Below are positions 26,789-36,339 of a stretch of 64,000 nt of DNA, piece by piece; the first letter of the stretch is position 1; each line of letters opens with the position of its first letter. A program made the translations under genes and the position numbers. The stretch lies in NCBI RefSeq assembly GCF_001487165.1, contig NZ_LN913006.1, positions 3,149,860 to 3,213,859 of the forward strand. The letters run 5' to 3'. This stretch comes from Blautia massiliensis (ex Durand et al. 2017) (GTDB lineage Bacteria > Bacillota > Clostridia > Lachnospirales > Lachnospiraceae). Under the pieces are notes generated by a model. The model searched no databases. It saw nothing but the letters and a program-made list of their open reading frames with translations, and was not told the DNA's origin.

Positions 26789-27181
26789 ATGAATTTAAAA
26801 GATCAGATGAACGGAGTTCAGCACGTAGGTGTGCCAACCAATGATATTGAGACAACCATTAAATTTTATGAGGCACTGGGATTTAAGATCGCTTTCCAGA
26901 CGGTGAACGAGGCTGCCAATGAGAAGGTTGCTTTCCTGAAGCTTGGAAATCTTGTGATCGAGACTTACGAGAACAAAGCAGCAAAAATGGAATCCGGCGC
27001 CATTGACCATGTTGCCATTGATGTGAAGGATGTGGAGAAAGTCCACGAGCTGGTGACAGCAGCAGGACTGAATACCACCAATGACGAGGTGCATTTTCTG
27101 CCGTTCTGGGAGAATGGTGTGAAGTTCTTTACTATTGAGGGACCGAATAAGGAGAAGGTGGAGTTCAGCCAGTATTTATAA
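26789..27181 (+). CDS. VOC (glyoxalase/bleomycin-resistance fold) protein
   Basis: 130 residues from ATG 26789 (MNLKDQMNGVQHVGVPTND) with AAGGATGGGG upstream. Two beta-alpha-beta-beta-beta modules are visible, the first starting VQHVGVPTNDIETTIKFYEALGF and the second AIDHVAIDVKDVEK. The metal ligands are His in QHVG, Glu in VIETYEN, His in DHVAID and Glu in EKVEFSQ. It follows the kinase by about 90 bp and may act as an epimerase or lyase on a pathway sugar. The substrate is unknown. Confidence 0.85.
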   Translation: MNLKDQMNGVQHVGVPTNDIETTIKFYEALGFKIAFQTVNEAANEKVAFLKLGNLVIETYENKAAKMESGAIDHVAIDVKDVEKVHELVTAAGLNTTNDEVHFLPFWENGVKFFTIEGPNKEKVEFSQYL

Positions 27182-27237
27182 AATGTGTAAGTCAGTTAAG
27201 TCTCCTGCAAGAATGTGGGTACCTGTCTTAATGGGAA

Positions 27238-27266
27238 TTTACAATACAGTAAAAATACGCTAGAAT
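27238..27266 (+). promoter_or_regulatory. Predicted promoter of the GntR gene
   Basis: TTTACA (27238-27243) and TAGAAT (27261-27266) with an exact 17-bp spacer lie 57 bp before the GntR start. Confidence 0.65.
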
Positions 27267-27323
27267 AGAATACTGTTAATATTCATCTAAATAAAAAAGA
27301 TCTATAAGAACAGGAGTATATAC

Positions 27324-27968
27324 ATGCTGGGACTTAAACCAATAAAGACTTTACCCATAAGAGAAAAGATTGCGGCGAATCTCAGAGAGGCAATTCTTTC
27401 AAAAAAAATTCCGGCGGGGGAAATTCTGACACTGGAAAGTACTGCGCAGGAACTTGGAGTGTCCATTACACCTACAAGAGAAGCCTTTCAGATTCTGGCA
27501 AGAGATGGACTTCTGGAACTGGAGCGAAATAAACGTGCAGTAGTTCTTGGAGTGAATGAAAAAACGATCCGCGAACATTTTCAGGTGCGGGCGGCACTGG
27601 AAAGTGAAGCCTGTGTTTTGTGTTGTGAAAATAAGATCGATCTTCAGAGGATTGATCAGATCCTCAAGGTTTCCAGAGAAGAGATAGAAAAAGGTGATTT
27701 TGAAAGTTATTCAAGTCTCAATCAGACTTTGCACATGGAATTATGGACAGCAGCAGGAAATGATAAACTTAAAAATATGCTGTCAGAACTGTGGAACGGA
27801 CTGTCCAGAGGCGTACTGGTAAATGAAGAAGAGTACGTAAGAAAATCTCTGAAAGAGCATGAGGAAATTGTAGAAAGTATTCGAAAAGGTGATGCTATGG
27901 AATGTTATCTGCGTATGCAGAAACATATAAAAAGCAGTTGTGAGAACTTTGTGCAACGGTATAATTAG
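27324..27968 (+). CDS. GntR-family (FCD) transcriptional regulator
   Basis: 214 residues. The N-terminal winged helix has IREKIAANLREAILSKKIPAGE, then STAQELGVSITPTREAFQILARDGLLE. The FCD ligand domain has the Asp/His metal-binding pattern around LNQTLHMELW and KEHEEIVESI. It has its own promoter. It lies between the polyol operon and the permease-hydrolase pair and could control either. A terminator directly follows. Confidence 0.9.
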   Translation: MLGLKPIKTLPIREKIAANLREAILSKKIPAGEILTLESTAQELGVSITPTREAFQILARDGLLELERNKRAVVLGVNEKTIREHFQVRAALESEACVLCCENKIDLQRIDQILKVSREEIEKGDFESYSSLNQTLHMELWTAAGNDKLKNMLSELWNGLSRGVLVNEEEYVRKSLKEHEEIVESIRKGDAMECYLRMQKHIKSSCENFVQRYN

Positions 27969-28028
27969 GCTGTAGAAATCACCATTTTTCTGTAAAAAGT
28001 ATACAAAAACAGAACAGATAATTTTTAC

Positions 28029-28073
28029 AAAACGCCGAAATTGTTAATTGTTATTGACAGTTACGGCGTTTTT
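28029..28073 (+). terminator. Rho-independent terminator after the GntR gene
   Basis: AAAACGCCG (28029-28037) pairs with CGGCGTTTT (28064-28072), with a following T-run. Confidence 0.8.
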
Positions 28074-28082
28074 CACTATTCT
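28054..28082 (+). promoter_or_regulatory. Predicted promoter of the permease, overlapping the terminator
   Basis: TTGACA (28054-28059) lies in the terminator loop and TATTCT (28077-28082) follows after 17 bp, about 62 bp before the permease start. The -35 box is perfect and the -10 box is weaker. Confidence 0.5.
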
Positions 28083-28144
28083 TTATGTATACAATATAAA
28101 AAATAAAAAATAAAAAGTAAAAAAGTAAAGAAAGGCGCAATGAA

Positions 28145-29524
28145 ATGAACGACAAGAACATAATTGTGAACAAGCCGGAACCGAAACCGGGTATACTTGA
28201 GCGTAGTGATCTTTTTGCGATCGCAGTAGGAATGGTAATCGGCTCCGGAATGGTAACTCTGATCGGACCGGCAATGGCTTATACCGGTTATTCTGTATGG
28301 CTTGCTTATCTGACAGCGATTGTCATGGGATTCTTTATGGTTTTTCCGTATATTATTCTTGGTGGGACCATGCGCGTGGCAGGAGGCCCGTATTCCATCG
28401 TAACGAACCTTTCCGGAGTCAGCACCGGAGGTCTGGTAGCTTATACGAAACTGGTAACGCCGATCCTCAACAGTTCTTTTGCGTTGGCACTGGGATTGTA
28501 TTTGAATAATCTCCTCCCGGGAATTACAGTGAAAGCACTGGCAATCGCAGGTGTTGTTATCCTGTTTGTTCTGAATCTTCTGGGAATGGATATTTTTGCA
28601 AAGGTAAGCAAGATATTATCAACGGTTCTTCTGATCACAATGGTTCTGTATGTTGTTTTCGGACTTACACAGATCAGACAGCCGATCTTTAATTTTTCAG
28701 GAGATAAGATGTTTACCGGCGGCTTTAAAGGCTTTATGCTGGCGGCACTTCTTCTTATCAATTCCGCAAATGGTTACTACAATGTTCTGTGGTATGGTAA
28801 AGACGCGAAAAGAGCAACGAAAGATGTTCCGTTTGCGGCAATGTCCTGCGTGCCATGTCTGCTTTTTATTTATGTGGGCCTTGCGATGGTTACAGGTGGG
28901 GTGCTTCCTCACGATGAGGTTGCAGGTGTGGAAACAATCCTTCCGGCAGCACAGGAGATCCTTCCTGGTATTGTGTATAAACTTTTTATGATCGGCGGAC
29001 CGATCATGGCAATCATCACTACTTTGAATGGTGTATTTAATGATGTACGATATCCGATCGCTCAGGCTGCCAAGGATGGATGGCTGCCGAAAGGAATTCT
29101 GAAGGAAAACCGTTTCGGAGCACCGTACCTGATCTATACCTACACACTGATCGTAGTGTTGCTTCCGATCATTTTTGATATGAGTATCGTGACGATCACA
29201 AATATTTTCCAGGTGATCACATTTTTTATGAATGTTACAGTTGTGTATGCAATTTCACGTCTTCCGAAGAAATATCCGGATACCTGGAAGAAGAACAAAT
29301 TTCACCTTTCCAGTGCAGGACTTTACGTATTCTGTACCATCAGTATCATCATTTACACGATTATTTTTATAAAAGGAATTTTCAGTATTAAACTTGTATA
29401 TGCAGTATCTGCTGTTATAGTTATGGTTGCATTGATCCTGATTGGTGTATATCTCACCAGAAAAGGTGGAATCCGTATCGAGACATCCATATGGCAGCCT
29501 GCAGAGGAGGAAAAAAATGAATGA
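28145..29524 (+). CDS. APC-superfamily amino-acid permease
   Basis: 459 residues with about 12 membrane segments. The first segment has the APC signature (FAIAVGMVIGSGMVTLIGPA), and the later region FAAMSCVPCLLFIYVGLAMV plus the gating region NGVFNDVRYPIAQAAKDGWLP are typical. It imports or exchanges an amino acid or amine. The stop overlaps the start of the serine hydrolase (ATGAATGA), so the pair is coupled and the hydrolase probably acts on the transported compound or a derivative. Confidence 0.88.
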   Translation: MNDKNIIVNKPEPKPGILERSDLFAIAVGMVIGSGMVTLIGPAMAYTGYSVWLAYLTAIVMGFFMVFPYIILGGTMRVAGGPYSIVTNLSGVSTGGLVAYTKLVTPILNSSFALALGLYLNNLLPGITVKALAIAGVVILFVLNLLGMDIFAKVSKILSTVLLITMVLYVVFGLTQIRQPIFNFSGDKMFTGGFKGFMLAALLLINSANGYYNVLWYGKDAKRATKDVPFAAMSCVPCLLFIYVGLAMVTGGVLPHDEVAGVETILPAAQEILPGIVYKLFMIGGPIMAIITTLNGVFNDVRYPIAQAAKDGWLPKGILKENRFGAPYLIYTYTLIVVLLPIIFDMSIVTITNIFQVITFFMNVTVVYAISRLPKKYPDTWKKNKFHLSSAGLYVFCTISIIIYTIIFIKGIFSIKLVYAVSAVIVMVALILIGVYLTRKGGIRIETSIWQPAEEEKNE

Positions 29525-30926
29525 ATTAAATCCGTTCAAGCTGGCAAAAATGCTTGAGGAACTTGAGAACACCGTAGAATTACACAGTATTTCTGTACGG
29601 TATAAAGGAGAAAAGGTTGTTGAAGGAGCCTGGGCACCTTTCTCAATGGAAGAGCCGCAGATGCTGCATTCTTTATCAAAGATCGGAACAAGTATCTGTG
29701 TTGGATTTGCGGTGGATGAGGGAAAACTTCATCTGGAGGATAAATTTCTGGATTATGTGAGAGAAGATCTTCCGGATGAATATGATGAAGCCCTGGAAAA
29801 TATTACCGTATATGATCTTCTTACCATGCAGGCCGGTTCCCCGGAATGCTGTAATAATGTATGGTTTTCCAGACTGGAAAAAGACTGGGAGAAGAACTGG
29901 CTTGGACAGCCTAAGCTGAAAGAAGATATCGGAAAAGTTTTTCATTATGATTCCGGATGCAGCTATACACTTTCCAGGATCGTGACCAAAGTTATGGGTG
30001 AAAACTGTCTGTCCATTATGCAGAAACGTGTTTTTGACAAACTTGGTTTTGGAAAGATCAACTGGCTTACAAGTCCTGAGGGACATAATACTGGCGGCTG
30101 GGGCATGTATCTGACCGCAGATCAGATTTCCACACTGGCACAGCTCCTTCTCCAGAAAGGAAACTGGAAGGGTGAGCAGCTGGTGCCACAGTGGTGGATC
30201 GAAGAGATGGGACAGTCAAGAGTCGTAATTCCCGGAGATGAGAAAAAAGCACTGACTCATTATGCATATCACATCAAAGCAGGAAAAGAGATCTTTGCGG
30301 CAGAAGGAGCATTTGGACAGTATTTGGTGTGCTTCCGGGAACTTCCGGTTGCCATTGGCATTACCGCAGGTGCGAGAGAATATCTTGCGGCAGATATCTG
30401 CCTTAAATATATGAAGGAAGCAGTTTCCATACCTTGCCCGGAAGAAAAACGGGAAGAAGGAGAGAAATATCTGGAAGCAAAAATAAAAAGCCTTTCTCTG
30501 CCACAGCCGGAAGGCAGACTGAAAACTGCGGAAAAAGAACTCAGTGGATTATTTAACCGGGAGATTATTTTTACAGAAAATCCGAGAAACATTGAAAGTG
30601 CAAAGATCATTCCGGAAGGATGTAAACTGCGTCTGGAAATGATAGTCCAGGGTGAGAAAAAGATTGCTTATGCAGGATTTAAGAGCTGGAAACAGAACGA
30701 TCTTTATCCGGATGATTTTACAAAGAGATATCACAGCATTGCTTATGGAATGGATCAGGAAACGTTATATCTGTCTGTGGGACTGCTCAACACTTCCTAC
30801 AGGGAAGAGTATTCCTTCTGGGTCAATTCTAAAGATACCGTGATCGCGACCTGGAGACCTAACGTTACCTATCTTCCGGAACAGCCGGATATGGTATGGA
30901 AGTTTACAGGAAACTTTAAATCCTGA
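29517..30926 (+). CDS. Serine beta-lactamase-like hydrolase (class C/PBP fold)
   Basis: 469 residues from ATG 29517 with GAGGAGG upstream. The S-x-x-K motif is at SLSKIGTS (residues about 52-55) and the Y-x-S motif at HYDSGCSY. A later GHNTGGWGMYLTADQ block is typical of serine hydrolases annotated as beta-lactamase family. There is no signal peptide, so it should be cytoplasmic, unlike resistance beta-lactamases. Residues from about 340 form an extra C-terminal beta-rich domain. Coupling with the permease suggests an amidase or esterase working on an imported small molecule. Confidence 0.85.
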   Translation: MNELNPFKLAKMLEELENTVELHSISVRYKGEKVVEGAWAPFSMEEPQMLHSLSKIGTSICVGFAVDEGKLHLEDKFLDYVREDLPDEYDEALENITVYDLLTMQAGSPECCNNVWFSRLEKDWEKNWLGQPKLKEDIGKVFHYDSGCSYTLSRIVTKVMGENCLSIMQKRVFDKLGFGKINWLTSPEGHNTGGWGMYLTADQISTLAQLLLQKGNWKGEQLVPQWWIEEMGQSRVVIPGDEKKALTHYAYHIKAGKEIFAAEGAFGQYLVCFRELPVAIGITAGAREYLAADICLKYMKEAVSIPCPEEKREEGEKYLEAKIKSLSLPQPEGRLKTAEKELSGLFNREIIFTENPRNIESAKIIPEGCKLRLEMIVQGEKKIAYAGFKSWKQNDLYPDDFTKRYHSIAYGMDQETLYLSVGLLNTSYREEYSFWVNSKDTVIATWRPNVTYLPEQPDMVWKFTGNFKS

Positions 30927-30995
30927 AGAGAAAAAACTCAAAGTATAGACCGATAAAAATATAGCAATTCCTCCAACCTTATGATAAAAGAAACG

Positions 30996-31046
30996 AACAA
31001 CCCGCAGGATACTGACTTGCCATCAGTGGTCCGATGGGTTGTTTTT
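30996..31046 (+). terminator. Rho-independent terminator
   Basis: AACAACCC (30996-31003) pairs with GGGTTGTT (31036-31043) and a T-run follows. It ends the permease-hydrolase operon. Confidence 0.72.
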
Positions 31047-31114
31047 TGTTTGGAATAAGTCTACAATAGGAAACAGAAATTTTTATTATTGTGACATAGG
31101 GAAGAAAGTGTACG

Positions 31115-32125
31115 ATGAAAATACATTACAGAATTAAAAATAATGCAATAGAGATCGTTCGGTGTTATGGTACCGATGACCGGATCGTGCTGCCGGAAGA
31201 GATCAATGGTCTTCCGGTAGTCAGTGCGGCGCCGTATGCGTTTTCTGCACATAAGGATGGAGAAGAAGATGCAGAAACCTGGGAGAGCGAAGATGTAATT
31301 TCGTTCGGAGAAGAGAGACTTCTTGCCGGAGAGGAAGTGCAAGAGATCGTTTTTCCCGATACACTGAAGGAAATCGGAAGATATATTTTTTATGGATGCA
31401 AAAAACTGGAACGGCTGGAATTTTCGGATACGCTGATGCAGGTGGGAACCGGGGCGTTTACGGGCTGCAGCGGGCTGAAGGAGCTTGTGATCCATCAGAA
31501 AAAAGGGCTCAAGTCCTGTGCAAAGGAGATCCTCGGTGAGCTGTGGCAGAAGATCGATGTGGATTTTTTGTATGAAAATGGTGAGGCAGGTGGAAAACGT
31601 GCGCATATGGTTTTTCCGGAGCATTATGATGAGGCGGTGGAGAATACGCCTGCGAGAATTCTGTTTACGGAGTATCATGGCTCAGGGACCAATTACCGGC
31701 AATGCTTCTACAGCAAAGAACTGGATTTCGCAGAGTATGACAGCCTGTTTGATATGGCAGTGGTAATGGATAAGCTGGAGGTTCTGGTTGATATGAGCTT
31801 TGGGCGGCTTCGTTATCCGTGGCAGCTGAGCGAAAAGGCGAAGAAACAGTATGAGGATTATATCCGGGGAAACCTTAAGGATATCGGGGAATTTCTGGTG
31901 GAAAGCGGAAGCTTAAATGGTCTGGAGCTGCTTTCTCGGGAAAAACTCTGGAACAGAGAGGGCCTGGAACATAGTATTGATGTGGCGGCCAGGAAGAAGG
32001 ATATGGAGATTTCCGCATTTCTGATGAATGAACGCAGCCGGATGCTGAAGGAAGAGCAGAAGGTGGCCGGGGAGACAGAAAATGATGGGCGGCCAGCGAG
32101 ACGGAGGAAGAAATTTCAGCTGTAA
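31115..32125 (+). CDS. Leucine-rich-repeat (BspA-type) cytoplasmic protein
   Basis: 336 residues without a signal peptide. Residues about 15-125 contain LRR_5-type units (RIVLPEEINGLPVVSAAPYAF, then IVFPDTLKEIGRYIFYGCKKLERLEF, then AFTGCSGLKELVI). The rest is helical and ends in a basic tail (RPARRRKKFQL). Such proteins often neighbour MoxR-VWA pairs in Lachnospiraceae. Here the VWA-like gene follows by about 200 bp and the MoxR ATPase lies 14 kb away. It may be a substrate-recognition or scaffold part of that complex. Confidence 0.75.
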   Translation: MKIHYRIKNNAIEIVRCYGTDDRIVLPEEINGLPVVSAAPYAFSAHKDGEEDAETWESEDVISFGEERLLAGEEVQEIVFPDTLKEIGRYIFYGCKKLERLEFSDTLMQVGTGAFTGCSGLKELVIHQKKGLKSCAKEILGELWQKIDVDFLYENGEAGGKRAHMVFPEHYDEAVENTPARILFTEYHGSGTNYRQCFYSKELDFAEYDSLFDMAVVMDKLEVLVDMSFGRLRYPWQLSEKAKKQYEDYIRGNLKDIGEFLVESGSLNGLELLSREKLWNREGLEHSIDVAARKKDMEISAFLMNERSRMLKEEQKVAGETENDGRPARRRKKFQL

Positions 32126-32321
32126 GTTGGAAGAGCCTGATGACAAATTGAGGAGATCTTGCGTAGAATGGTATACGAACATTTGCTTTATGCAGAAAAA
32201 TTAAGTTTATAGAGTGTCTGAGAGAATATGAGAAAAATAAGCTACAAGTGAATTATGAGATTATGTGTAAACAATAATGGTAAATTAATGAAAAAAGAAT
32301 TGCAACAGCAGATCAGAGGAG

Positions 32322-33683
32322 GTGGAAATCCTGAATGGCATAGAAACAACTGAAAACAATAAAAATAACTTCCTGCCCGGTCAGGGATCCAATCCCCAGG
32401 AGGCAGCCCAGCGTCTCCAGGACATCGGCAGCAGCATCCTCCGGGCGGCAAGAGACGAGCTGTATCTTGGCATGCGTTTTCTGGATGTGGCGCTGAGCAG
32501 CTTTATTTATCAGATGGATGGTTCGGTCAGTCCGTTTGGAACAGACGGGGCTGTGATATACTTCCATCCGGCACAGCTTGGCGGGCTTTATAAAGAAAAC
32601 AGGATTCTTGTGAATCGAGGATATCTCCATATGGTATTTCACTGCATTTTCCGGCACTTTGGGAAGCCGGGAATAGAGAAGCGTTTGTGGAATTTAAGCT
32701 GCGATATTGCAGTGGAGCATATGATCGACGGGATCTACCACCGCTCAGTCCGATATTCCAGAAGTCTTCTCCGGAGGGAAACCTACCGTCTTCTGGAAAA
32801 GGAAAAGAAGACGCTGAATGCAGAGAGAATTTACAAGATTCTGAAAGAAGAATTTCTGAAGGAAAAAGAACTGGCACAGCTGGAAAAAGAGTTCTATGTG
32901 GACGACCATAAATACTGGGCAAACCAGCAGCCTGACCGGAAACCCAATCCCCTGATGAGTAAAAAATGGGGAGATATCAGCGATGGGATCGAGACAGATC
33001 TGGAGACCTTTTCCAGGGAGTCAGGAGAGCAGGACGGAGATTTTCTGGACCAGCTGAAAATAGAGAACCGGGAACGATATGATTATCGGGAATTTCTGCG
33101 GAAATTTGCAGTATTTCGGGAAGAACTGACTGTGGATCCGGACAGCTTTGATTATAATTTTTATACCTACGGGCTTTCCCTTTACGGGAATATGCCGCTG
33201 ATCGAACCCCTGGAAACCAGAGAAGTGAAAAAAGTTTCGGAATTTGTCATTGTGATCGATACCTCCATGTCCTGTTCAGGAGAACTGGTACAGAGATTTC
33301 TGGAGGAAACCTATGGGATCTTAAGCGATAGCAGGAATTTTTTCCAGAAGGTAAATATACACATTATCCAGTGTGATGAGAAGGTGCATTCGGATGTAAA
33401 GATCACCGGTGCAGAGGAATTGCAGGAGTATATGAACAGCCTGGAACTTTACGGTGATGGAGGTACAGATTTCCGTCCGGCTTTTGCTTATGTGGAAGAG
33501 CTGATGGAAAAACGTGAGTTTGAAAATCTTAAGGGCCTGGTGTATTTTACAGACGGATACGGGCTTTTTCCGGCAAAGATGCCGCCATACCGGACAGCAT
33601 TTGTATTTATGGAGCAGGAGCCTGAGGATGTGGATATCCCGGCCTGGGCCATGAAGCTGGTGATCACGGAGGAAGAATTGTAA
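32322..33683 (+). CDS. VWA-like / putative metallopeptidase-domain protein (DUF2201 type), MoxR partner
   Basis: About 453 residues. The start is uncertain: GTG 32322 overlaps AGAGGAGG, and CTG 32331 is better spaced. A conserved block YLHMVFHCIFRHFG has the H-x3-H-x4-H spacing of the putative metallopeptidase domain, followed by WNLSCDIAVEHMID. The C-terminal VWA-like domain begins FVIVIDTSMSCSG (MIDAS-like D-x-S-x-S), with GDGGTDFRPAF supplying the later Thr/Asp. Such proteins act with a MoxR AAA ATPase as a chaperone-like pair. The ATPase at 45963 is the likely partner. A 21-codon out-of-frame frame starting at 32288 overlaps the start. Confidence 0.8.
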   Translation: MEILNGIETTENNKNNFLPGQGSNPQEAAQRLQDIGSSILRAARDELYLGMRFLDVALSSFIYQMDGSVSPFGTDGAVIYFHPAQLGGLYKENRILVNRGYLHMVFHCIFRHFGKPGIEKRLWNLSCDIAVEHMIDGIYHRSVRYSRSLLRRETYRLLEKEKKTLNAERIYKILKEEFLKEKELAQLEKEFYVDDHKYWANQQPDRKPNPLMSKKWGDISDGIETDLETFSRESGEQDGDFLDQLKIENRERYDYREFLRKFAVFREELTVDPDSFDYNFYTYGLSLYGNMPLIEPLETREVKKVSEFVIVIDTSMSCSGELVQRFLEETYGILSDSRNFFQKVNIHIIQCDEKVHSDVKITGAEELQEYMNSLELYGDGGTDFRPAFAYVEELMEKREFENLKGLVYFTDGYGLFPAKMPPYRTAFVFMEQEPEDVDIPAWAMKLVITEEEL

Positions 33684-33700
33684 AGAATTATATCCATATC

Positions 33701-33766
33701 TTATGTCATGAATCTGATATTTTAATCTTTTATTTTGTATATTGCTATCTGCATATCAGTTATAGT
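33701..33766 (+). promoter_or_regulatory. Promoter region with candidate AraC operator, phosphorylase operon
   Basis: TTATGTCATGAATCTGATAT runs from 33701 and is followed by TTT. The same sequence with two changes occurs at 39970. A -10-like TATAGT (33761-33766) lies 60 bp from the operator start. No good -35 is visible, which suits an activator-dependent promoter. Confidence 0.6.
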
Positions 33767-33828
33767 GTAGAAAATAGGTAACAACAGACAATGTTACGGA
33801 AAATATACAGAACAGGAGATTGTATGGC

Positions 33829-36243
33829 ATGAGATATGGGTATTTTGATGAAGAAAAAAAGGAATATGTGATTACCAGGCCGGACACACCTGCTCCGTGG
33901 GTGAATTATTTGGGATCGCCGGAATACGGAGCAATCGTTTCCAATAATGCAGGGGGATACAGCTTTGCAAAATCCGGGGCGAACGGCAGAATCCTGAGAT
34001 ATATTTTTAATCAGTTTGATCAGCCGGGAAGATATATTTATCTCAGGGATAATGACACAAAAGATTATTGGTCAGCATCCTGGCAGCCGGTTGGCAAAGA
34101 TCTCAGTGAGTATAAAAGTGAATGTCATCATGGCACAGCCTATACTAAAATGATGGCAGATTACAGCGAGATACATTCAGAGGTGAGATACTATGTACCG
34201 CTTGGGCAGTCCTACGAGGTATGGAATCTGAAAGTTACCAACTGCTCAGACAGAAAACGTGAGATCAGTGTGACTGGATATGCAGAGTTTACAAATAACA
34301 GCAATTATGAACAGGATCAGGTGAATCTGCAGTATTCCCAGTATATTACAAGAACAGTATTCTGTGGAGATCGTGTACGTCAGATGATCCATGCGAATCT
34401 GGACGGCCTTAAGGATGGGGAAGAGGTTGATAACAAGAACGTGTTCAACCGATTCTTCGGCCTGGCTGGAGAGAAGGTTTCTTCCTGGTGTGGTGACAGG
34501 GAAAAATTCCTTGGAAGATATCACGGATACAACAATCCAGCAGGGGTTGAAGCCGGAGTATTATGTAATGAGGGAAATTATAATGAAAACAGCTGTGGAG
34601 CTCTTTCAACTGTAATTACTCTGGAACCGGGAGAAAGTCGGGAAATGGCTTTTCTGGCAGGAATGAAGGAGGATAATGAAGCAGCGGAGATTATAGCACA
34701 TTATGCAGACTGTGAAAAAACATGCGCGGTGGAGCTTGAAGAACTGATCAGTTACTGGCACGGACAGCTTGCACATTTTCAGATCAGAACACCAAGTCCG
34801 GAATTCGATACCATGATCAATACATGGAACGCATATAACTGTTTTATGACATTTATCTGGTCACGTGCAGCATCTTTTACTTATTGCGGACTTCGTAACG
34901 GATATGGATACCGTGATACTGTACAGGATATCCAGGGTGTGATCCATCTTGCACCCGAAATGGCACTGGATAAGATCCGTTTCATGTTGTCAGCACAGGT
35001 AGATAACGGCGGCGGTCTTCCACTTGTGAAATTCACACATAATCCGGGACATGAGGATACACCGGATGATGCGTCCTATGTACAGGAAACCGGTCATCCG
35101 GCATACCGCGCAGATGATGCACTCTGGCTGTTCCCTACTGTATACAAATATATTTCAGAGACAGGAAATTTTGCATTCATCGATGAAGTGATCCCGTTTG
35201 CAAACAAGGATGAAGGAACTGTATACGAGCATCTGAAAAGAGCTATTGACTTCTCCATGAACCATCTTGGCAGACATGGAATGCCGGCCGGACTTTATGC
35301 AGACTGGAATGATTGTCTGAGACTTGGAAAGGATGGGGAATCTACTTTCGTTGCATTACAGTTCTATTATGCAATGACTATCCTGAAAGAGTTTGCAAAG
35401 TACAAAAAAGATGAAAAATATATAAAATACCTGGAAGAAAAACAAGAGCAGCTTGGAAAATTGATCCAGGAACTCTGTTGGAATGAAGATCGTTTTATCC
35501 GTGGGTTTACGGAGCGGGGAGAGGTTATCGGAAAGAGAACTGACCCGGAGGCAAATATGTGGCTGAATCCACAGAGCTGGGCTGTGATCAGCGGCCTTGC
35601 AACAGAGCGGCAGGCAGATTTGGCCCTTCAAATGGTTTATGAAAGATTGAATACAGAATACGGTGCAATCCTTATGGATCCTCCATATCATGCAAATGCT
35701 TTCGACGGAGCACTTGCGGTTATCTACAATGCAGGAACAAAGGAAAATGCGGGAATCTTTTCACAGTCACAGGGATGGCTCATTCTGGCAGAAGCACTTT
35801 GCGGACATGGTGAGCGTGCATTTAATTATTTCCTGGAGAATGCTCCGGCAGCGCAGAATGACAGGGCTGAGATCAGACAGCTGGAGCCATACTGCTATGG
35901 ACAGTTTACAGAAGGAAAAGCAAGCCCGAATTTCGGACGATCTCATGTGCACTGGCTGACAGGAACAGCATCTACTGTGATGGTAGGATGTGTAGAAGGA
36001 ATTCTTGGCATGCGTCCGGATTTCTATGGCTTACGTATAGCACCATCGATTCCAAAAGAATGGGAGAAGTTTGAGATAAGCAAGGATTTCCGTGGATGTC
36101 ATCTCCATATCACTGTGAAGAATCCGGGACATGTGGAAGCTGGATGTAAAAAACTCTATGTAAATGGAGAAGAACTTCCGGGTAATTATATTCCGCAGGA
36201 GAAACTTACCGGTGAGACAGAAATTGAATTCTATATGTCATGA
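33829..36243 (+). CDS. GH94 glycoside phosphorylase (cellobiose phosphorylase-type)
   Basis: 804 residues from ATG 33829 (MRYGYFDEEKKEYVITRPDTPAPW), with AGGAGA upstream; an in-frame TTG at 33820 is the alternative. The N-terminal segment with WVNYLGSPEYGAIVSNNAGGYSF and YIYLRDN closely follows cellobiose phosphorylases. The catalytic acid is predicted at Asp492 in GLYADWNDCLRLG, the position used in GH94. The phosphate-binding region includes GRSHVHWLTGTAST. It would split a beta-linked disaccharide such as cellobiose into glucose and glucose-1-phosphate in the cytoplasm. Chitobiose-type specificity cannot be excluded. Confidence 0.88.
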   Translation: MRYGYFDEEKKEYVITRPDTPAPWVNYLGSPEYGAIVSNNAGGYSFAKSGANGRILRYIFNQFDQPGRYIYLRDNDTKDYWSASWQPVGKDLSEYKSECHHGTAYTKMMADYSEIHSEVRYYVPLGQSYEVWNLKVTNCSDRKREISVTGYAEFTNNSNYEQDQVNLQYSQYITRTVFCGDRVRQMIHANLDGLKDGEEVDNKNVFNRFFGLAGEKVSSWCGDREKFLGRYHGYNNPAGVEAGVLCNEGNYNENSCGALSTVITLEPGESREMAFLAGMKEDNEAAEIIAHYADCEKTCAVELEELISYWHGQLAHFQIRTPSPEFDTMINTWNAYNCFMTFIWSRAASFTYCGLRNGYGYRDTVQDIQGVIHLAPEMALDKIRFMLSAQVDNGGGLPLVKFTHNPGHEDTPDDASYVQETGHPAYRADDALWLFPTVYKYISETGNFAFIDEVIPFANKDEGTVYEHLKRAIDFSMNHLGRHGMPAGLYADWNDCLRLGKDGESTFVALQFYYAMTILKEFAKYKKDEKYIKYLEEKQEQLGKLIQELCWNEDRFIRGFTERGEVIGKRTDPEANMWLNPQSWAVISGLATERQADLALQMVYERLNTEYGAILMDPPYHANAFDGALAVIYNAGTKENAGIFSQSQGWLILAEALCGHGERAFNYFLENAPAAQNDRAEIRQLEPYCYGQFTEGKASPNFGRSHVHWLTGTASTVMVGCVEGILGMRPDFYGLRIAPSIPKEWEKFEISKDFRGCHLHITVKNPGHVEAGCKKLYVNGEELPGNYIPQEKLTGETEIEFYMS

Positions 36244-36339
36244 CATAATGGATATAAATTGCGAGGAGATCACATTTATGAATACAAAGTAAAATGGAAT
36301 ATAAATACCGTTTTATTTTGGCAGGAAGGAGATCACAGA

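Noticed and set aside
32288..32353. 21-codon leader peptide overlapping the start of the VWA-like gene
   Set aside because: An open frame with ATG exists, but it has no good ribosome binding site and no regulatory sequence pattern. Kept only as a note on the uncertain start.
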